Origin: a bacterium | GTDB lineage: Bacteria; Hinthialibacterota; Hinthialibacteria; Hinthialibacterales; Hinthialibacteraceae | Assembly: GCA_016125385.1 (NCBI GenBank) | Contig: WGLV01000065.1 | Location: 1 to 49,662, forward strand | DNA length: 49,662 nt | Direction of reading: 5' to 3' | In this document: piece after piece, positions 8,520 to 16,715 of the stretch | Layout of the letters: each line of letters begins with the position of its first letter | Numbering within the stretch: position 1 is the stretch's first letter | Program-made: the position numbers and the translations under genes | The notes under the pieces: model-generated | What the model was told of the DNA's origin: nothing | What the model saw: only the letters and a program-made list of their open reading frames with translations | Databases searched by the model: none

Positions 8520-8668
8520 CTAACTGGAGAAGATTATCCCGGAGGCGGCGTTCATTATCCCGATACCATGTAATCGCGTATAACACTCCAAGCCAAGATT
8601 CTGGTTGATGCGGAGATATACGGGAACCGCCTACGCATGAAGCATCCAGCGCTCGCTAGCGGACCGCC

Positions 8669-9910
8669 CTACGCCGAGAGGCGTTCATTGATCGTTTTAA
8701 GATTATAGAGAACAACGCGGCTCAGGGTGGCTTGCAGCGCGCGATCATTCCGTTTCCTGTATCCCTTGGTGTCGCCTTGGTAGCGATCCAGCAGGCCCAG
8801 CGGGATATCCAGAATCGGGACGCCGGCGTAACGCAGGATGTGAAACGCCAACAGGCGCGCGGTCCGGCTGTTCCCATCCTCGAAGGGATGGATGTACTGG
8901 AACTGGTTGTGGAAATACGCCGCGAAGGCGATCAAAGATGGAAGCGCCCGCTTCTCTTCCAGGAACGTTTCGTACCGTCTCATCAGCTTAAGCAACAGCG
9001 GGACGATCTCGCTCGCCTCCGCGATCGCGAACCGGGGGTTTCCCTTGATATGGACAGGGACGGCGCGGTATTCGCCCGCGATCTCCGGCCGATGCCGCAT
9101 CGCCAGAAAGTGATAATCCAGGATCCGCTGTTCGGTCAGCCGGATTCTGGACTCCGCGTCGGTCATGGCTTGGTTGACGGCGTCCCGGTAATGCTGGATT
9201 TCCTTCACGTCCGCGTCGCGAAGCTCTTTGGGGATGATCCGCTTCTTGAGGATCTTCACCGTGTCCGGCAGCGTGATCGGGTTGCCTTCCAGGGAAAGGC
9301 TGGCGTGGATGAATCGGGGATGAGATTCCTCCACCAGGGCCCGGTACGCCGGTTCGTTTTGCACCGCGAGCGTTTTGAAACGGCGAAGCTCTTTTTCAAG
9401 AAGGGGCGCGAGATCGCTCTCCCGCTCTTGTTTCACCAGCACGGGGAGACCGAAATACTGGAGCAGGTTGGCGATCAGCAGGTTGTAGGGAACGCTGGCG
9501 CGATAGGGCTTTCTGGAATGCAACAACAGCAAGCCGTATTGATGGAGAAGCTGGACGTACTTCTTGAACGTGCGCGGAGCGAGATCGAAATCGCCGCGGG
9601 AAAATTCCGTCTGGAGCATCGCCCGTGCCAGAAATTCCGCCAATCTTCGATCCAGCAGGTAGTTGTAATTGATCCCGTTGGCGATGCAATACGTGACCAG
9701 CCGGTAGAGAAGCTGGGAACGATGCGTGTGACGCACCTGGTATCCTTGAGCGGTTTTGTCCACCAGCCCCTCATCGACCAGCTCCATGAGCAAGCGGTAC
9801 ACGTTGGAATATTCCTCCGGCCGTTTGCGGAACTCCCGCATGATCTCCGGAGATTTCACCGCGCGGCCCTGGTTTCCCAGGTACACGAAGAAGTCGTATC
9901 GGGTCGCCAT
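8669..9910 (-). CDS. Fic-domain protein (AMPylase-type) with N-terminal winged helix
   Basis: 413 residues. Residues 1-65 form a winged helix (PEIMREFRKRPEEYSNVYRL, then the wing). Residues 200-210 hold a class II inhibitory motif, S204-LSL-E208-GN, which in this family blocks ATP until displaced. The Fic motif at 341-352 reads HPFEDGNSRTAR: the catalytic H341 and both arginines (R349, R352) are present, but the Gly of GNGR is Ser348. Fic enzymes usually transfer AMP to Tyr, Thr or Ser of a target and often act as toxins. The internal inhibitory helix means no separate antitoxin is required. The upstream gene at 10083-10601 is in the same direction but has its own spacing. The TATA box at 9931-9940 predicts a leaderless mRNA. 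Confidence 0.9.
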   Translation of the reverse strand: MATRYDFFVYLGNQGRAVKSPEIMREFRKRPEEYSNVYRLLMELVDEGLVDKTAQGYQVRHTHRSQLLYRLVTYCIANGINYNYLLDRRLAEFLARAMLQTEFSRGDFDLAPRTFKKYVQLLHQYGLLLLHSRKPYRASVPYNLLIANLLQYFGLPVLVKQERESDLAPLLEKELRRFKTLAVQNEPAYRALVEESHPRFIHASLSLEGNPITLPDTVKILKKRIIPKELRDADVKEIQHYRDAVNQAMTDAESRIRLTEQRILDYHFLAMRHRPEIAGEYRAVPVHIKGNPRFAIAEASEIVPLLLKLMRRYETFLEEKRALPSLIAFAAYFHNQFQYIHPFEDGNSRTARLLAFHILRYAGVPILDIPLGLLDRYQGDTKGYRKRNDRALQATLSRVVLYNLKTINERLSA

Positions 9911-9930
9911 GGCGTCGTGTCAGTCGCGGA

Positions 9931-9940
9931 GGTATATAAA
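9931..9940 (-). promoter_or_regulatory. TATA-like box for the Fic gene
   Basis: The minus strand reads TTTATATACC 21-30 bases before the ATG at 9910, so the transcript should begin at the start codon. The Fic gene therefore has its own promoter despite lying downstream of 10083-10601. Confidence 0.55.
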
Positions 9941-10082
9941 GATTGCTATTTTGCGGGAAAACTGAAGAAAAACTTGAATAAACAGTCAAAATACATCGTC
10001 AGCCTTCGCCTGCCGCCGCTGTTTTTTCCCTCTCATTCCTCCCGGGGAAGCTTCATACGCCGCCGGGAGCTTGGCCGTCAAA

Positions 10083-10601
10083 TCAAGCTTGAAGACCCCG
10101 CTTTGAAGCTTCGCCCCGTTCAACGAGTTCGTCCCACGCGTCGAGCTCCTCGCGATTGAAGCGCGGGCCGAATTCCCGCTCGAAATCGATGCTCTCGAAC
10201 GGCGCGCTTTCGTCCGGGGGAGCGGGCCGGATGAAGTACGGCGTCTTGGGTTTGGGGAGGGAAAGAAGCTTTCCATGATCCATTACGTACAGCTGGCGCT
10301 CGATCTCCACGGCGGAGACGGCAAGCTCCATTCCCGCGTCCTCCAGCTCACGAAGGACTTCCGTTTCGGTTTTGGTTCGCAGCATGGCCGCCACGTCGAA
10401 CCCCTCCAGTCGAAGCTCGTTGGGGTTGTACAGCGTTTCAATGCGGTTCAGCGCCGCGTGATACGGCGTCAGCGCCGAATTGACCGGGAGTTGATCAATC
10501 CGCGTCCCCAAGTCATACGCGCGCCGCTGGTGAGGCTGGAGCGTCCGTTCCTCCAGCGCCCAAATGTCTTCATACGAAAATTCCCGTTGTTGTTCGTTCA
10601 T
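10083..10601 (-). CDS. hypothetical protein, 172 aa
   Basis: Not recognised. Highly charged and helical, with MNEQQREFSYEDIWALEERT at the start, a helix with ERQLYVMDHGKLLSL around 115-130 and an acidic C-terminal part (FEREFGPRFNREELDAWDEL). A GAGGTG binding site precedes the ATG at 10601. No TATA box is seen just upstream. Instead the gene is preceded by the hairpin-rich region 10648-11006, so it may be read from the ATPase operon or from an unseen promoter. Its position before the Fic gene makes it a candidate Fic partner, but nothing in the sequence proves it. Confidence 0.65.
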   Translation of the reverse strand: MNEQQREFSYEDIWALEERTLQPHQRRAYDLGTRIDQLPVNSALTPYHAALNRIETLYNPNELRLEGFDVAAMLRTKTETEVLRELEDAGMELAVSAVEIERQLYVMDHGKLLSLPKPKTPYFIRPAPPDESAPFESIDFEREFGPRFNREELDAWDELVERGEASKRGLQA

Positions 10602-11080
10602 GTCGATTCACCTCGCGTTCGATCTCGATGGGAGAGCCGGATCAGGACGACTCTCTCGCTCGGCAAGAGAGTCGCCGCCCTGACCACATGGAAAATCATT
10701 CGTCTCCGTAAGCGCCTCTCAGCGAGCCGCGGCGATAAAGGTTTCAGGGCGTTGCCGCCGCCGCGCGCACCGGCTGGAGCGCAAGCGCCGGGCGGCGGGA
10801 AGGACCGGCCTTCGGCGAAACCTTTACGATGGCGGATTGCGCGGCGCGGACCCAAGCGCGCATCGGCGAGAGGGAGCGAGCGCGTCCAATCCGATTCGGC
10901 GGGAGCGGGTTCGGATCCCGCTCTCGTTCGTCCACCGGCCGCCTCGAAAAGAATCCAGGAATGCATCCGGTTCGCCGTTCAGCCGGAATCGCCCTGGATT
11001 CTTTTTATCCGCGGGAGGAATCGCTGAATTCGCCGCGTTTATCTGGATTCGCGGTTTCATACGCCCCGGAATCGCTGGAA
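10602..11080. ncRNA. gene-free region with four strong hairpins; possible structured RNA or plasmid origin
   Basis: Hairpins in order: 10648-10656/10666-10674 (CGACTCTCT/AGAGAGTCG, 9 bp); a long closed domain 10736-10826 whose ends are TAAAGGTTTC and GAAACCTTTA, enclosing CCGCCGC/GCGGCGG, CCGGC/GCCGG and a C(TTCG)G tetraloop stem; 10901-10909/10917-10925 (9 bp around GAGCGGG/CCCGCTC, one G-T pair); and 10947-10959/10993-11005 (13 bp perfect). The UUCG tetraloop suggests selection as RNA. Strand is not determined. No credible ORF of normal codon use lies here. Confidence 0.5.
10947..11006. terminator. bidirectional terminator-like hairpin
   Basis: A perfect 13-base stem (AAAAGAATCCAGG at 10947-10959 with CCTGGATTCTTTT at 10993-11005) with a smaller internal stem TCCGG/CCGGA. 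It is followed by T runs on both strands. It lies about 75 bases past the stop of the ATPase gene, where a terminator is expected. Confidence 0.55.
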
Positions 11081-13090
11081 TCACGTTGGAGACGGCTTCC
11101 ATTCAAAAAAACCCTGGCCAGCCGCGAAATCCTGCGCCTTGCCCACGACGAGGTTCCCCTGGACTGAAACATCCGCCGCCTCGCGGGCGATGGCGTGATA
11201 AGCGGAATCATTCGTCGCCAGGATCACGATATGGTGGAAACCGCTCTTGAGGTTCTTGCGGAGATTGGCGCGCCAGTCCGATTTGCCGGTTTCAATCTCT
11301 ATGGCGATCGGATTCTTCCCTTCCCGCTTGGCGACAAGGTCGGTGAATCCGTTCTTCGCCGCCTCCACCTCGACCTCGAAGCCCGCCGCCCGGCACGCGT
11401 CCGCCGCTTTCCGTTTCCAGTATTCATGCTCCAGGCTCCCCCAGCGGGAACGGCTCGGAATCGAGTATCCCATTTCCCGCAACGCCTGTTTCCCCGCGTC
11501 GGTTAGATCGAGCAACACCACCTTCCCGCTGCGCGTGGGGATGTTCACCGTTTGAAGCAGGCTCTGCTTCAGGCAGGATTCACGCAGGGCGTTCCCTTTT
11601 CTCCGGCTTACCCCCAGCAGGCGGTAGCGTTCCACCATGCCGAGCAACGGATGTTCAACCACGCTCCGCAATAGTTCCCCATCCTTCTCGCTCAACCGCG
11701 TCCGCTCGGGGATAGGTTGCTCGGGCGGTTTCGCCTGTGGCGCTTCCGGCGGGAGACTGGATTGGTCCTTCATCAAGCGAGCCAGGGCGGCGTCATCCAC
11801 CGCCCCTTTCCGGATTCCGCGATGAGGGATCTTGATCACGAAAGGCTGCGTCCAGCGATCCTGCAACTTCACCACCGCCATACCCACCGGCAGCCGGCCC
11901 AATAGATCGCGTTGCTCGTCATCCATCAGCATCGCCGCGCCCACCGCGTTAACGTCGGCGTTGTGTTTCTGGTTCATGGCGATGGTGGTGTAGGTGTTCC
12001 CCAACGCTGGGATCGAAATCAGGCTGGGATGCTGATCCACCAGCACGATGGCCTCCCCCAACTCTCGAATCTCACGCAGGATGGTATCGGTAACAGCCTC
12101 ACCGCCGTGACCGCCGGTCCGTTTGAGCAGGATGTGATGCGCCTCTTCGACGATCATGGCGTGCTTGAACGTCTCCCGGCGGGGCTGCGCCAGACGGTAG
12201 TGATGAATCCACAGCAGCAGAGATTCGATGATGAAGGTCTTGTCGGCGTTGGTGAGAGCGTCCAGCTCCAGGATCACGTTACGCTCCAGCAAGGCGGCCA
12301 GGTTCGGCTGAACCGCCGTATTGATCGTTTTTCCCATGTTGCCGAAGCAAATCGACTGGACGCCGCGCAGGGTGGAATCCATCCACAGCGCTTTGCGGCC
12401 CTTAACCGGGTGAGCCTCCAGCCAACGGAGGACGTGCTGGAAAGTGGGATACCGTTCCGGCCTGGCGGCGTACACGCCGAACTCCTGGTATACGCCGTGG
12501 ATGGCCTCCTGTAGCAGAAACATCACGCCTTCGCCCAGGTAGTAGGAATGCGCGATGATCTCAATCAGTTTCTTCAACCAGGTGGAGGCGTCGGTTCCCT
12601 CCGGCGGGATCAGTGGATTGAAGGCGAAGGGAACGGTTCCCCGCCCCGCCGTGTAGACCAGGATTTCCTCTTTACGCTCCGGAAGCAGGTCCCGGTAGTT
12701 GCGCTTCCAATCGAAGATCAGGAACGGCTTCTTATGACGCAGGAAATCGTCGATCACCACCACCACGGCGTTGGTCTTACCCGCACCGGACCGCCCGAAA
12801 ATCGCCGCGTGCTGAATCCATTCCGATTCATGCAAACCGAACGGATTCTTCAAGCGCCCTGCGTAGTACACCCATCCCAGCGGATACGGGCCGTCCGCTT
12901 TCGCCGGAGGCGGCGCGGAAAGGTGGGTCGCCTTTTCCTCCACCCGGGAGCCAAGCAGCCGCGCGGCCAGTACGCTCAGACCGATCTCCAAGTCGCGTTT
13001 TCCCGGCGCGTCCTCCGACAGGTAGGCTCGCCAGTACCACTCGGCCTTCTCGCCGATCACCGGCTTGAGCCGCCTGCACAGTTCCTCCAC
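11081..13090 (-). CDS. HerA/FtsK-like ATPase fused to PD-(D/E)XK nuclease-like domain
   Basis: 669 residues. Walker A is GRSGAGKTN at 99-107; the Walker B region is HAMIVEEAHHILL near 315, with DWKRNYRDL after beta-2. This is the layout of HerA/VirB4-type DNA-pumping ATPases. Residues 460-550 look like a winged helix. The last 90 residues contain GFTDLVAK (D584), IAIEIETGKS (E598, E600, K603), a PD-(D/E)XK-like nuclease signature. HerA-type pumps paired with nucleases process DNA ends or move plasmid DNA, and the single-chain version fits plasmid transfer, partition or defence. The next gene upstream ends 7 bases away, so the two are cotranscribed. Function as a conjugation ATPase or as an antiviral helicase-nuclease cannot be separated by eye. 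Confidence 0.8.
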   Translation of the reverse strand: MEELCRRLKPVIGEKAEWYWRAYLSEDAPGKRDLEIGLSVLAARLLGSRVEEKATHLSAPPPAKADGPYPLGWVYYAGRLKNPFGLHESEWIQHAAIFGRSGAGKTNAVVVVIDDFLRHKKPFLIFDWKRNYRDLLPERKEEILVYTAGRGTVPFAFNPLIPPEGTDASTWLKKLIEIIAHSYYLGEGVMFLLQEAIHGVYQEFGVYAARPERYPTFQHVLRWLEAHPVKGRKALWMDSTLRGVQSICFGNMGKTINTAVQPNLAALLERNVILELDALTNADKTFIIESLLLWIHHYRLAQPRRETFKHAMIVEEAHHILLKRTGGHGGEAVTDTILREIRELGEAIVLVDQHPSLISIPALGNTYTTIAMNQKHNADVNAVGAAMLMDDEQRDLLGRLPVGMAVVKLQDRWTQPFVIKIPHRGIRKGAVDDAALARLMKDQSSLPPEAPQAKPPEQPIPERTRLSEKDGELLRSVVEHPLLGMVERYRLLGVSRRKGNALRESCLKQSLLQTVNIPTRSGKVVLLDLTDAGKQALREMGYSIPSRSRWGSLEHEYWKRKAADACRAAGFEVEVEAAKNGFTDLVAKREGKNPIAIEIETGKSDWRANLRKNLKSGFHHIVILATNDSAYHAIAREAADVSVQGNLVVGKAQDFAAGQGFFEWKPSPT

Positions 13091-13097
13091 GTCGATT

Positions 13098-13640
13098 TCA
13101 GTCCCCCTGGATCAGCTGGCGGCGCCGCTGTTCCTCATGGGCCTTGCCCACCAGTTCCCGCAATTCCCCCCGCAAACGCGTCACGTCGCGCCAGCAGGCG
13201 ACTTCCTCCATGCGCTTCTCTCGCTCGAAATCGAGAAGCTCCTTCTCAAAATTGGCTCGTTTACGCTCCACGGAGAAATTGGTCTCGGGAGGCCAGTGAT
13301 CCAGTTCGTACAGCCGGGTCAACACCTTGCAGGCGTCGTACTCAATGCTGTACAGGTTCCGTTCCTTTATGGCTTCGCGTTCCTGGATCAAACCGGTTAC
13401 GTCCCGGATGCCCCCGCCGATGATCCTCCGTTTGCTTTCGAAAAAGGAATACAGGGGATCTCGCCCGTCCAACGGAGTGAACACGGACGCTTCCAGCGGT
13501 CCGAGAGAGGTTCCAAGGGGAGATTCATACAACGAGAGATAAGGCTGATCTAATAGGCCCGGACTATAAGGTGCGTCGCTTCGCGAGCGATACCACTCGG
13601 CCCGATCATACCGGGCCTGGTAGCGGGTGTTGAAGTTCAT
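13098..13640 (-). CDS. hypothetical partner of the HerA-like ATPase, 180 aa
   Basis: Not a family I can name. The N-terminal half is aromatic-rich (RYQARYDRAEWYRSRSD); the C-terminal half is a long charged helix (residues 115-180, EKELLDFEREKRMEE, ending RRRQLIQGD) that could be a coiled coil. The 7-base gap to the ATPase gene and the shared promoter (13671-13680) argue for a joint role, perhaps as an adaptor or assembly factor. No membrane segment or catalytic motif is visible. Confidence 0.65.
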   Translation of the reverse strand: MNFNTRYQARYDRAEWYRSRSDAPYSPGLLDQPYLSLYESPLGTSLGPLEASVFTPLDGRDPLYSFFESKRRIIGGGIRDVTGLIQEREAIKERNLYSIEYDACKVLTRLYELDHWPPETNFSVERKRANFEKELLDFEREKRMEEVACWRDVTRLRGELRELVGKAHEEQRRRQLIQGD

Positions 13641-13670
13641 TTGTCATCCCCACCCGGTAGTGGCGCTTCT

Positions 13671-13680
13671 GTTATTTAAG
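13671..13680 (-). promoter_or_regulatory. TATA-like box for the ATPase operon
   Basis: The minus strand has CTTAAATAAC 31-40 bases before the ATG at 13640. It would drive the 180-aa gene and the ATPase gene together. Confidence 0.5.
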
Positions 13681-13828
13681 CCTTACTCAAAGGCCTGGAT
13701 GACATTTCATACCCTTTGGATAAATGCCAGAAAAAATTAATAATTTCGTCCCCACTGTTTTCCATAAAACCAAATCATTCTTGATTTACCGATCCATTTC
13801 ATAAAACGCTTAATAAAAAAGAGGCTCC

Positions 13829-14749
13829 TCACAAGAATTTGTGCACGAGTTTTGGTTCGGGAAGGTTTCCGAGTCCGTGGTATAGGGCGAGGATCCGCAC
13901 ATCGGCCTGTCGGGTACGCGGATCGCCAACCCGCTCGTATTCATGATCCTGAATAAATCGCAGCAACTTCGGCTGGATTGATGACGGCAGGTCGCCGACT
14001 TCGTCCAAAAACAGAGTGCCGCCTTCACATGTCCCGATTTTTCCCGGTTGATCTTTGATGGCACCGGTGAAGGCGCCTTTGACGTGACCGAACAGTTCGC
14101 TTTCCAGCAATTCAGCGGAAAGCGAAGGGCATGAAACTGTTGCGAATGCTTGTCGCGCGCGTCCGCTCCATGAATGAATTGCTCGGGCAAGTTGCGTTTT
14201 TCCGGTTCCGCTTTCACCGCGCAGCAGAATGCTCGCTTCCGATGGCGCGGCTTGCTTCGCGACATCCAACGCTTGCTTCATGGCGGGGCTGGCGGTGGAC
14301 AACAACAAACTCGGATCGTTCGCTCCCAAACTCTCCTGGAGTTCTTTTACTTTTCGTTCAAGAAAACGTAGTTCCAACACTCGCCTTGTCGAAATGATGA
14401 TCTGCGTTGGCGTGAACGGTTTGGGAACGTAGTCGGACGCTCCCCGCCGCATGGCCTCGACGGCGGTCTCGACCGAGGCGTACGCGGTAATCACCACGAT
14501 ACGGGTCCAGGGAGAATGTTGAATGAATCGCGGGATCAAATCGAGACCGTCTTCCGCGCCGAGACGAAGGTCGATAAAGGCCAGATCATAGATTCGACGC
14601 TGGCATTCATCGACGGCGTCTTGAAAATTACTGACGCTGGAGACTCGATATTCTTCCATCTCCAGGCAAACGGTCAGCATTTTGCGAATATTGATCTCAT
14701 CATCAACGATGAGGATTTTCAGATGTTCCATCAGCGGCTCTGATTTCAT
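13829..14749 (-). pseudogene. truncated sigma-54 activator response regulator (AlgB/NtrC-like)
   Basis: 306 residues. Residues 7-130 are a receiver domain: acidic DDE after ILIV, phosphoacceptor in AFIDLRLG, and K in YVPKPF. The AAA+ part follows, with Walker A GESGTGKTQL, the GAFTGA sigma-54 contact loop and Walker B GGTLFLDEVGDLP. The match ends at QADVRILA (near 288), after which 18 unrelated residues lead to a stop. The rest of the AAA+ lid and the DNA-binding helix-turn-helix are missing, so the protein cannot bind its enhancers. It may be dead or a dominant-negative fragment. M at 14731 is an alternative start. Archaea lack sigma-54, so this is a bacterial remnant inside the archaeal-looking block. 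No histidine kinase is next to it. Confidence 0.85.
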
Positions 14750-15037
14750 GCGCGCCTTATTGTTTTAAGAGTTATGCATGAGCCAATCATACCCGCGCAC
14801 CGGGAAAAAGAAAACGTATCCGTTGATTGAGAAGGCGAGACGCCCAACAACCCGACTGCGAACGCAGTGGCGACGCCGCATCCGTTGTACGAATGTACGA
14901 TTTTTCGATGTCCAACAGCAGTATGTAGTTGGCCCCCGAACGCGTCCCGACATGGCGGAGACCGCGCCGCAATCGCCTACTGCCCGCAAATTTAGATTTA
15001 GAGTCGCACACAGGACTTTAAGTACAAACTGGGATGC

Positions 15038-15607
15038 TCAATTCCACAATACTCCAAGGATGATCCGCACCAATGCATAACTTCGCCAAAGCAGCATCAG
15101 GCTGCACAACAGCAGGATAAACCCATAGGTGAGGGTTTGTTTTTTCCGCCGGGCCACGATCAACGATTTGAACGCCAGATACAATCCATACAGGCTCACC
15201 GGAAACGCGAGCGGCAATCCACTGTTCGCCATGCGCGCAAGCAGGATCGCCGCCGCGCTTAAGAATCCTTCCGAATTCATGAAGAGACTCACCAAATCCC
15301 TCACACCCAATCCTGCCACGAGCCACGCCATCAACAAACATGATGAGAACAAAGCGGCGTATCCCGTCATCAGCCCGGCGATCCAATCCTGATGATTCAC
15401 CCATCGCACGTACGAACGAGCGAACAAGACGATTAATACGAGCACGAGGTAGAAGCCATAAGCCGCCAGCATGACGATGAAGATCCAATTCGTGGAACGG
15501 TTAACTAAAGACGAAATGGAATCCAGGAGATATCGTAAGCTCGCAAGCAACCAAAACACGACGACTGCGATCAGTACAAAACGGTGAGCATGATTTCCGT
15601 TTTTCAT
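15038..15607 (-). CDS. integral membrane protein, 189 aa
   Basis: Not assigned to a family. About five hydrophobic segments are visible: residues 8-28 (HRFVLIAVVVFWLLASLRYL), 40-65, 75-105, 115-145 and 155-188. Loops are short and positively charged (KKQTL, RRK). No signal peptide or cofactor motif. The TATA box at 15646-15655 suggests a leader of about 13 bases. A stretch of 288 bases without a gene separates it from the truncated response regulator. It may be a small transporter or an element-encoded membrane factor. Confidence 0.7.
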   Translation of the reverse strand: MKNGNHAHRFVLIAVVVFWLLASLRYLLDSISSLVNRSTNWIFIVMLAAYGFYLVLVLIVLFARSYVRWVNHQDWIAGLMTGYAALFSSCLLMAWLVAGLGVRDLVSLFMNSEGFLSAAAILLARMANSGLPLAFPVSLYGLYLAFKSLIVARRKKQTLTYGFILLLCSLMLLWRSYALVRIILGVLWN

Positions 15608-15645
15608 GGTGACGGGACCGTAACCATGTTCATATCGTCAAAACG

Positions 15646-15655
15646 TTATATAAAC
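15646..15655 (-). promoter_or_regulatory. TATA-like box for the membrane protein gene
   Basis: The minus strand reads GTTTATATAA 39-48 bases before the ATG at 15607. It is one of the clearest TATA boxes in the window. Confidence 0.55.
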
Positions 15656-15694
15656 CTGATGGACGAATATGGATAAAATTGAAGTAGAATTATC

Positions 15695-15964
15695 TCAGAA
15701 CGAGCGAACTGGAACACAACAAGCCGTCGAAGGGCTGGAATCCTCCTCCACGGCTGGCTCCGTGCAGGCCAATTCGACGTCGTCTCTGGTTACCGTTTTA
15801 CGCTTGGCGTGCCTGGTGAAATCCCACGCTCTTCGCGCGATGCGTTCCCCCTGCCTTTCGAGACGTTCGATTAACGCGCGAATCGCCGTATCGGAAATAC
15901 GTTCCGCCTTGCTGGTTTTAAGAAGCCGTTCCCCCGCCGCGAGTGAAATGATTCGCCCTGCCAT
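15695..15964 (-). CDS. archaeal-type histone with acidic Cys-containing tail
   Basis: 89 residues from ATG 15964; the frame is open further upstream but GGGAGAAC and the TATA box fix this start. Residues 20-66 match the archaeal histone fold: RISDTAIRALIERLERQ (helix 1-2), RIARRAWDFTRHA (helix 2), then RKTVTRDDVELA, the conserved loop RKT and D that binds DNA. Archaeal histones are usually 66-70 residues. The extra 22 C-terminal residues (CTEPAVEEDSSPSTACC) are acidic with three cysteines, an unusual tail. Helix 1 is preceded by MAGRIISLAAGERLL, whereas most archaeal histones start shorter. It could package element DNA or modulate host chromatin. Histone-fold proteins do occur in a few bacteria, so this alone does not prove an archaeal host. 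Confidence 0.85.
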   Translation of the reverse strand: MAGRIISLAAGERLLKTSKAERISDTAIRALIERLERQGERIARRAWDFTRHAKRKTVTRDDVELACTEPAVEEDSSPSTACCVPVRSF

Positions 15965-15992
15965 GTTCTCCCATAAAAAAGAAGTCGAAACG

Positions 15993-16002
15993 CGTATAAA
16001 AA
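15993..16002 (-). promoter_or_regulatory. TATA-like box for the histone gene
   Basis: The minus strand has ATTTTTATAC 29-38 bases before the ATG at 15964, followed by GGGAGAAC as binding site. Confidence 0.55.
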
Positions 16003-16014
16003 TATTGTGCGGTC

Positions 16015-16512
16015 TCAAGCGCAAGAAATCACTCGCTGAATCGAGGAGACGGCGTCGTCTATTTCGATCCGGTACAGAATCCGACGTCGTAAGGCTTCAT
16101 CCTGATGGTGCCAGGCGATTTCCATCCCATGAAAAAGATCCCGGTATTGTTGTACCTGAGCGGCGTTTTGGTCGTTGGCTTCCAGCACCAGTAAGAACCG
16201 GTACTGGTTTACCCATCCTTTCCGGGCGAAATCCGGACGCGACAGACAAAAATACTCCTGAGCTCGCCTCACTTGGCGGATAGCCTCGCCGACGTCAGCC
16301 AACCAAGGTTTCATCTCGCAGATCAGCCATTCCATAAGTCGTTTGACCGGATCCTCTTTTCGTAGCGCGACATCCACGACGCCCCGATCGCCATAGTGGT
16401 TAAACATCACTTCGCAGGCATCCAAGCGATAGCCTTCCATCTTCTTTCGAGCGATGAAGCTCGCGGTAAACGTAGCGTGCCGGTGATCATGAGTAAGGTG
16501 AGGGTGATTCAT
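16015..16512 (-). CDS. PD-(D/E)XK nuclease-like protein, 165 aa
   Basis: A possible nuclease fold: residues 47-72 read GVVDVALRK then EWLICEMKPW, i.e. D50, E68 and an E-x-K strand (CEMKP), the hallmark order of the PD-(D/E)XK superfamily. Helices before and after are amphipathic. No DNA-binding domain is recognised. The gene lies between the histone and replication-relaxation genes in the same direction and has its own TATA box at 16535-16543, predicting a leaderless mRNA. The assignment is by pattern only; a profile search could overturn it. Confidence 0.55.
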   Translation of the reverse strand: MNHPHLTHDHRHATFTASFIARKKMEGYRLDACEVMFNHYGDRGVVDVALRKEDPVKRLMEWLICEMKPWLADVGEAIRQVRRAQEYFCLSRPDFARKGWVNQYRFLLVLEANDQNAAQVQQYRDLFHGMEIAWHHQDEALRRRILYRIEIDDAVSSIQRVISCA

Positions 16513-16534
16513 ATACAGGCGCGTATACGTCGCG

Positions 16535-16543
16535 GTTTAAAAT
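16535..16543 (-). promoter_or_regulatory. TATA-like box for the nuclease-like gene
   Basis: The minus strand has ATTTTAAAC 23-31 bases before the ATG at 16512. The rest of the 200-base gap to the next gene holds no clear feature. Confidence 0.45.
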
Positions 16544-16715
16544 GATTCATCACGCCGTAACGGTGACGAATCTCCCGATACAGAAAATTCTATTATTAAT
16601 CGATTTTCGGACATCGCTTTAAGTACTTGTTTAGCAGGGGATTCGCTAATTTCAGCACGGGCCGGAAATAGCACGTTTTTCACCCTTTTCCGGACGATTT
16701 TGGGGAGGTTTTCGG

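Noticed and set aside
8732-10159. 475-codon plus-strand frame across the Fic gene
   Set aside because: Antisense shadow of a clear Fic protein; it has no recognisable domain.
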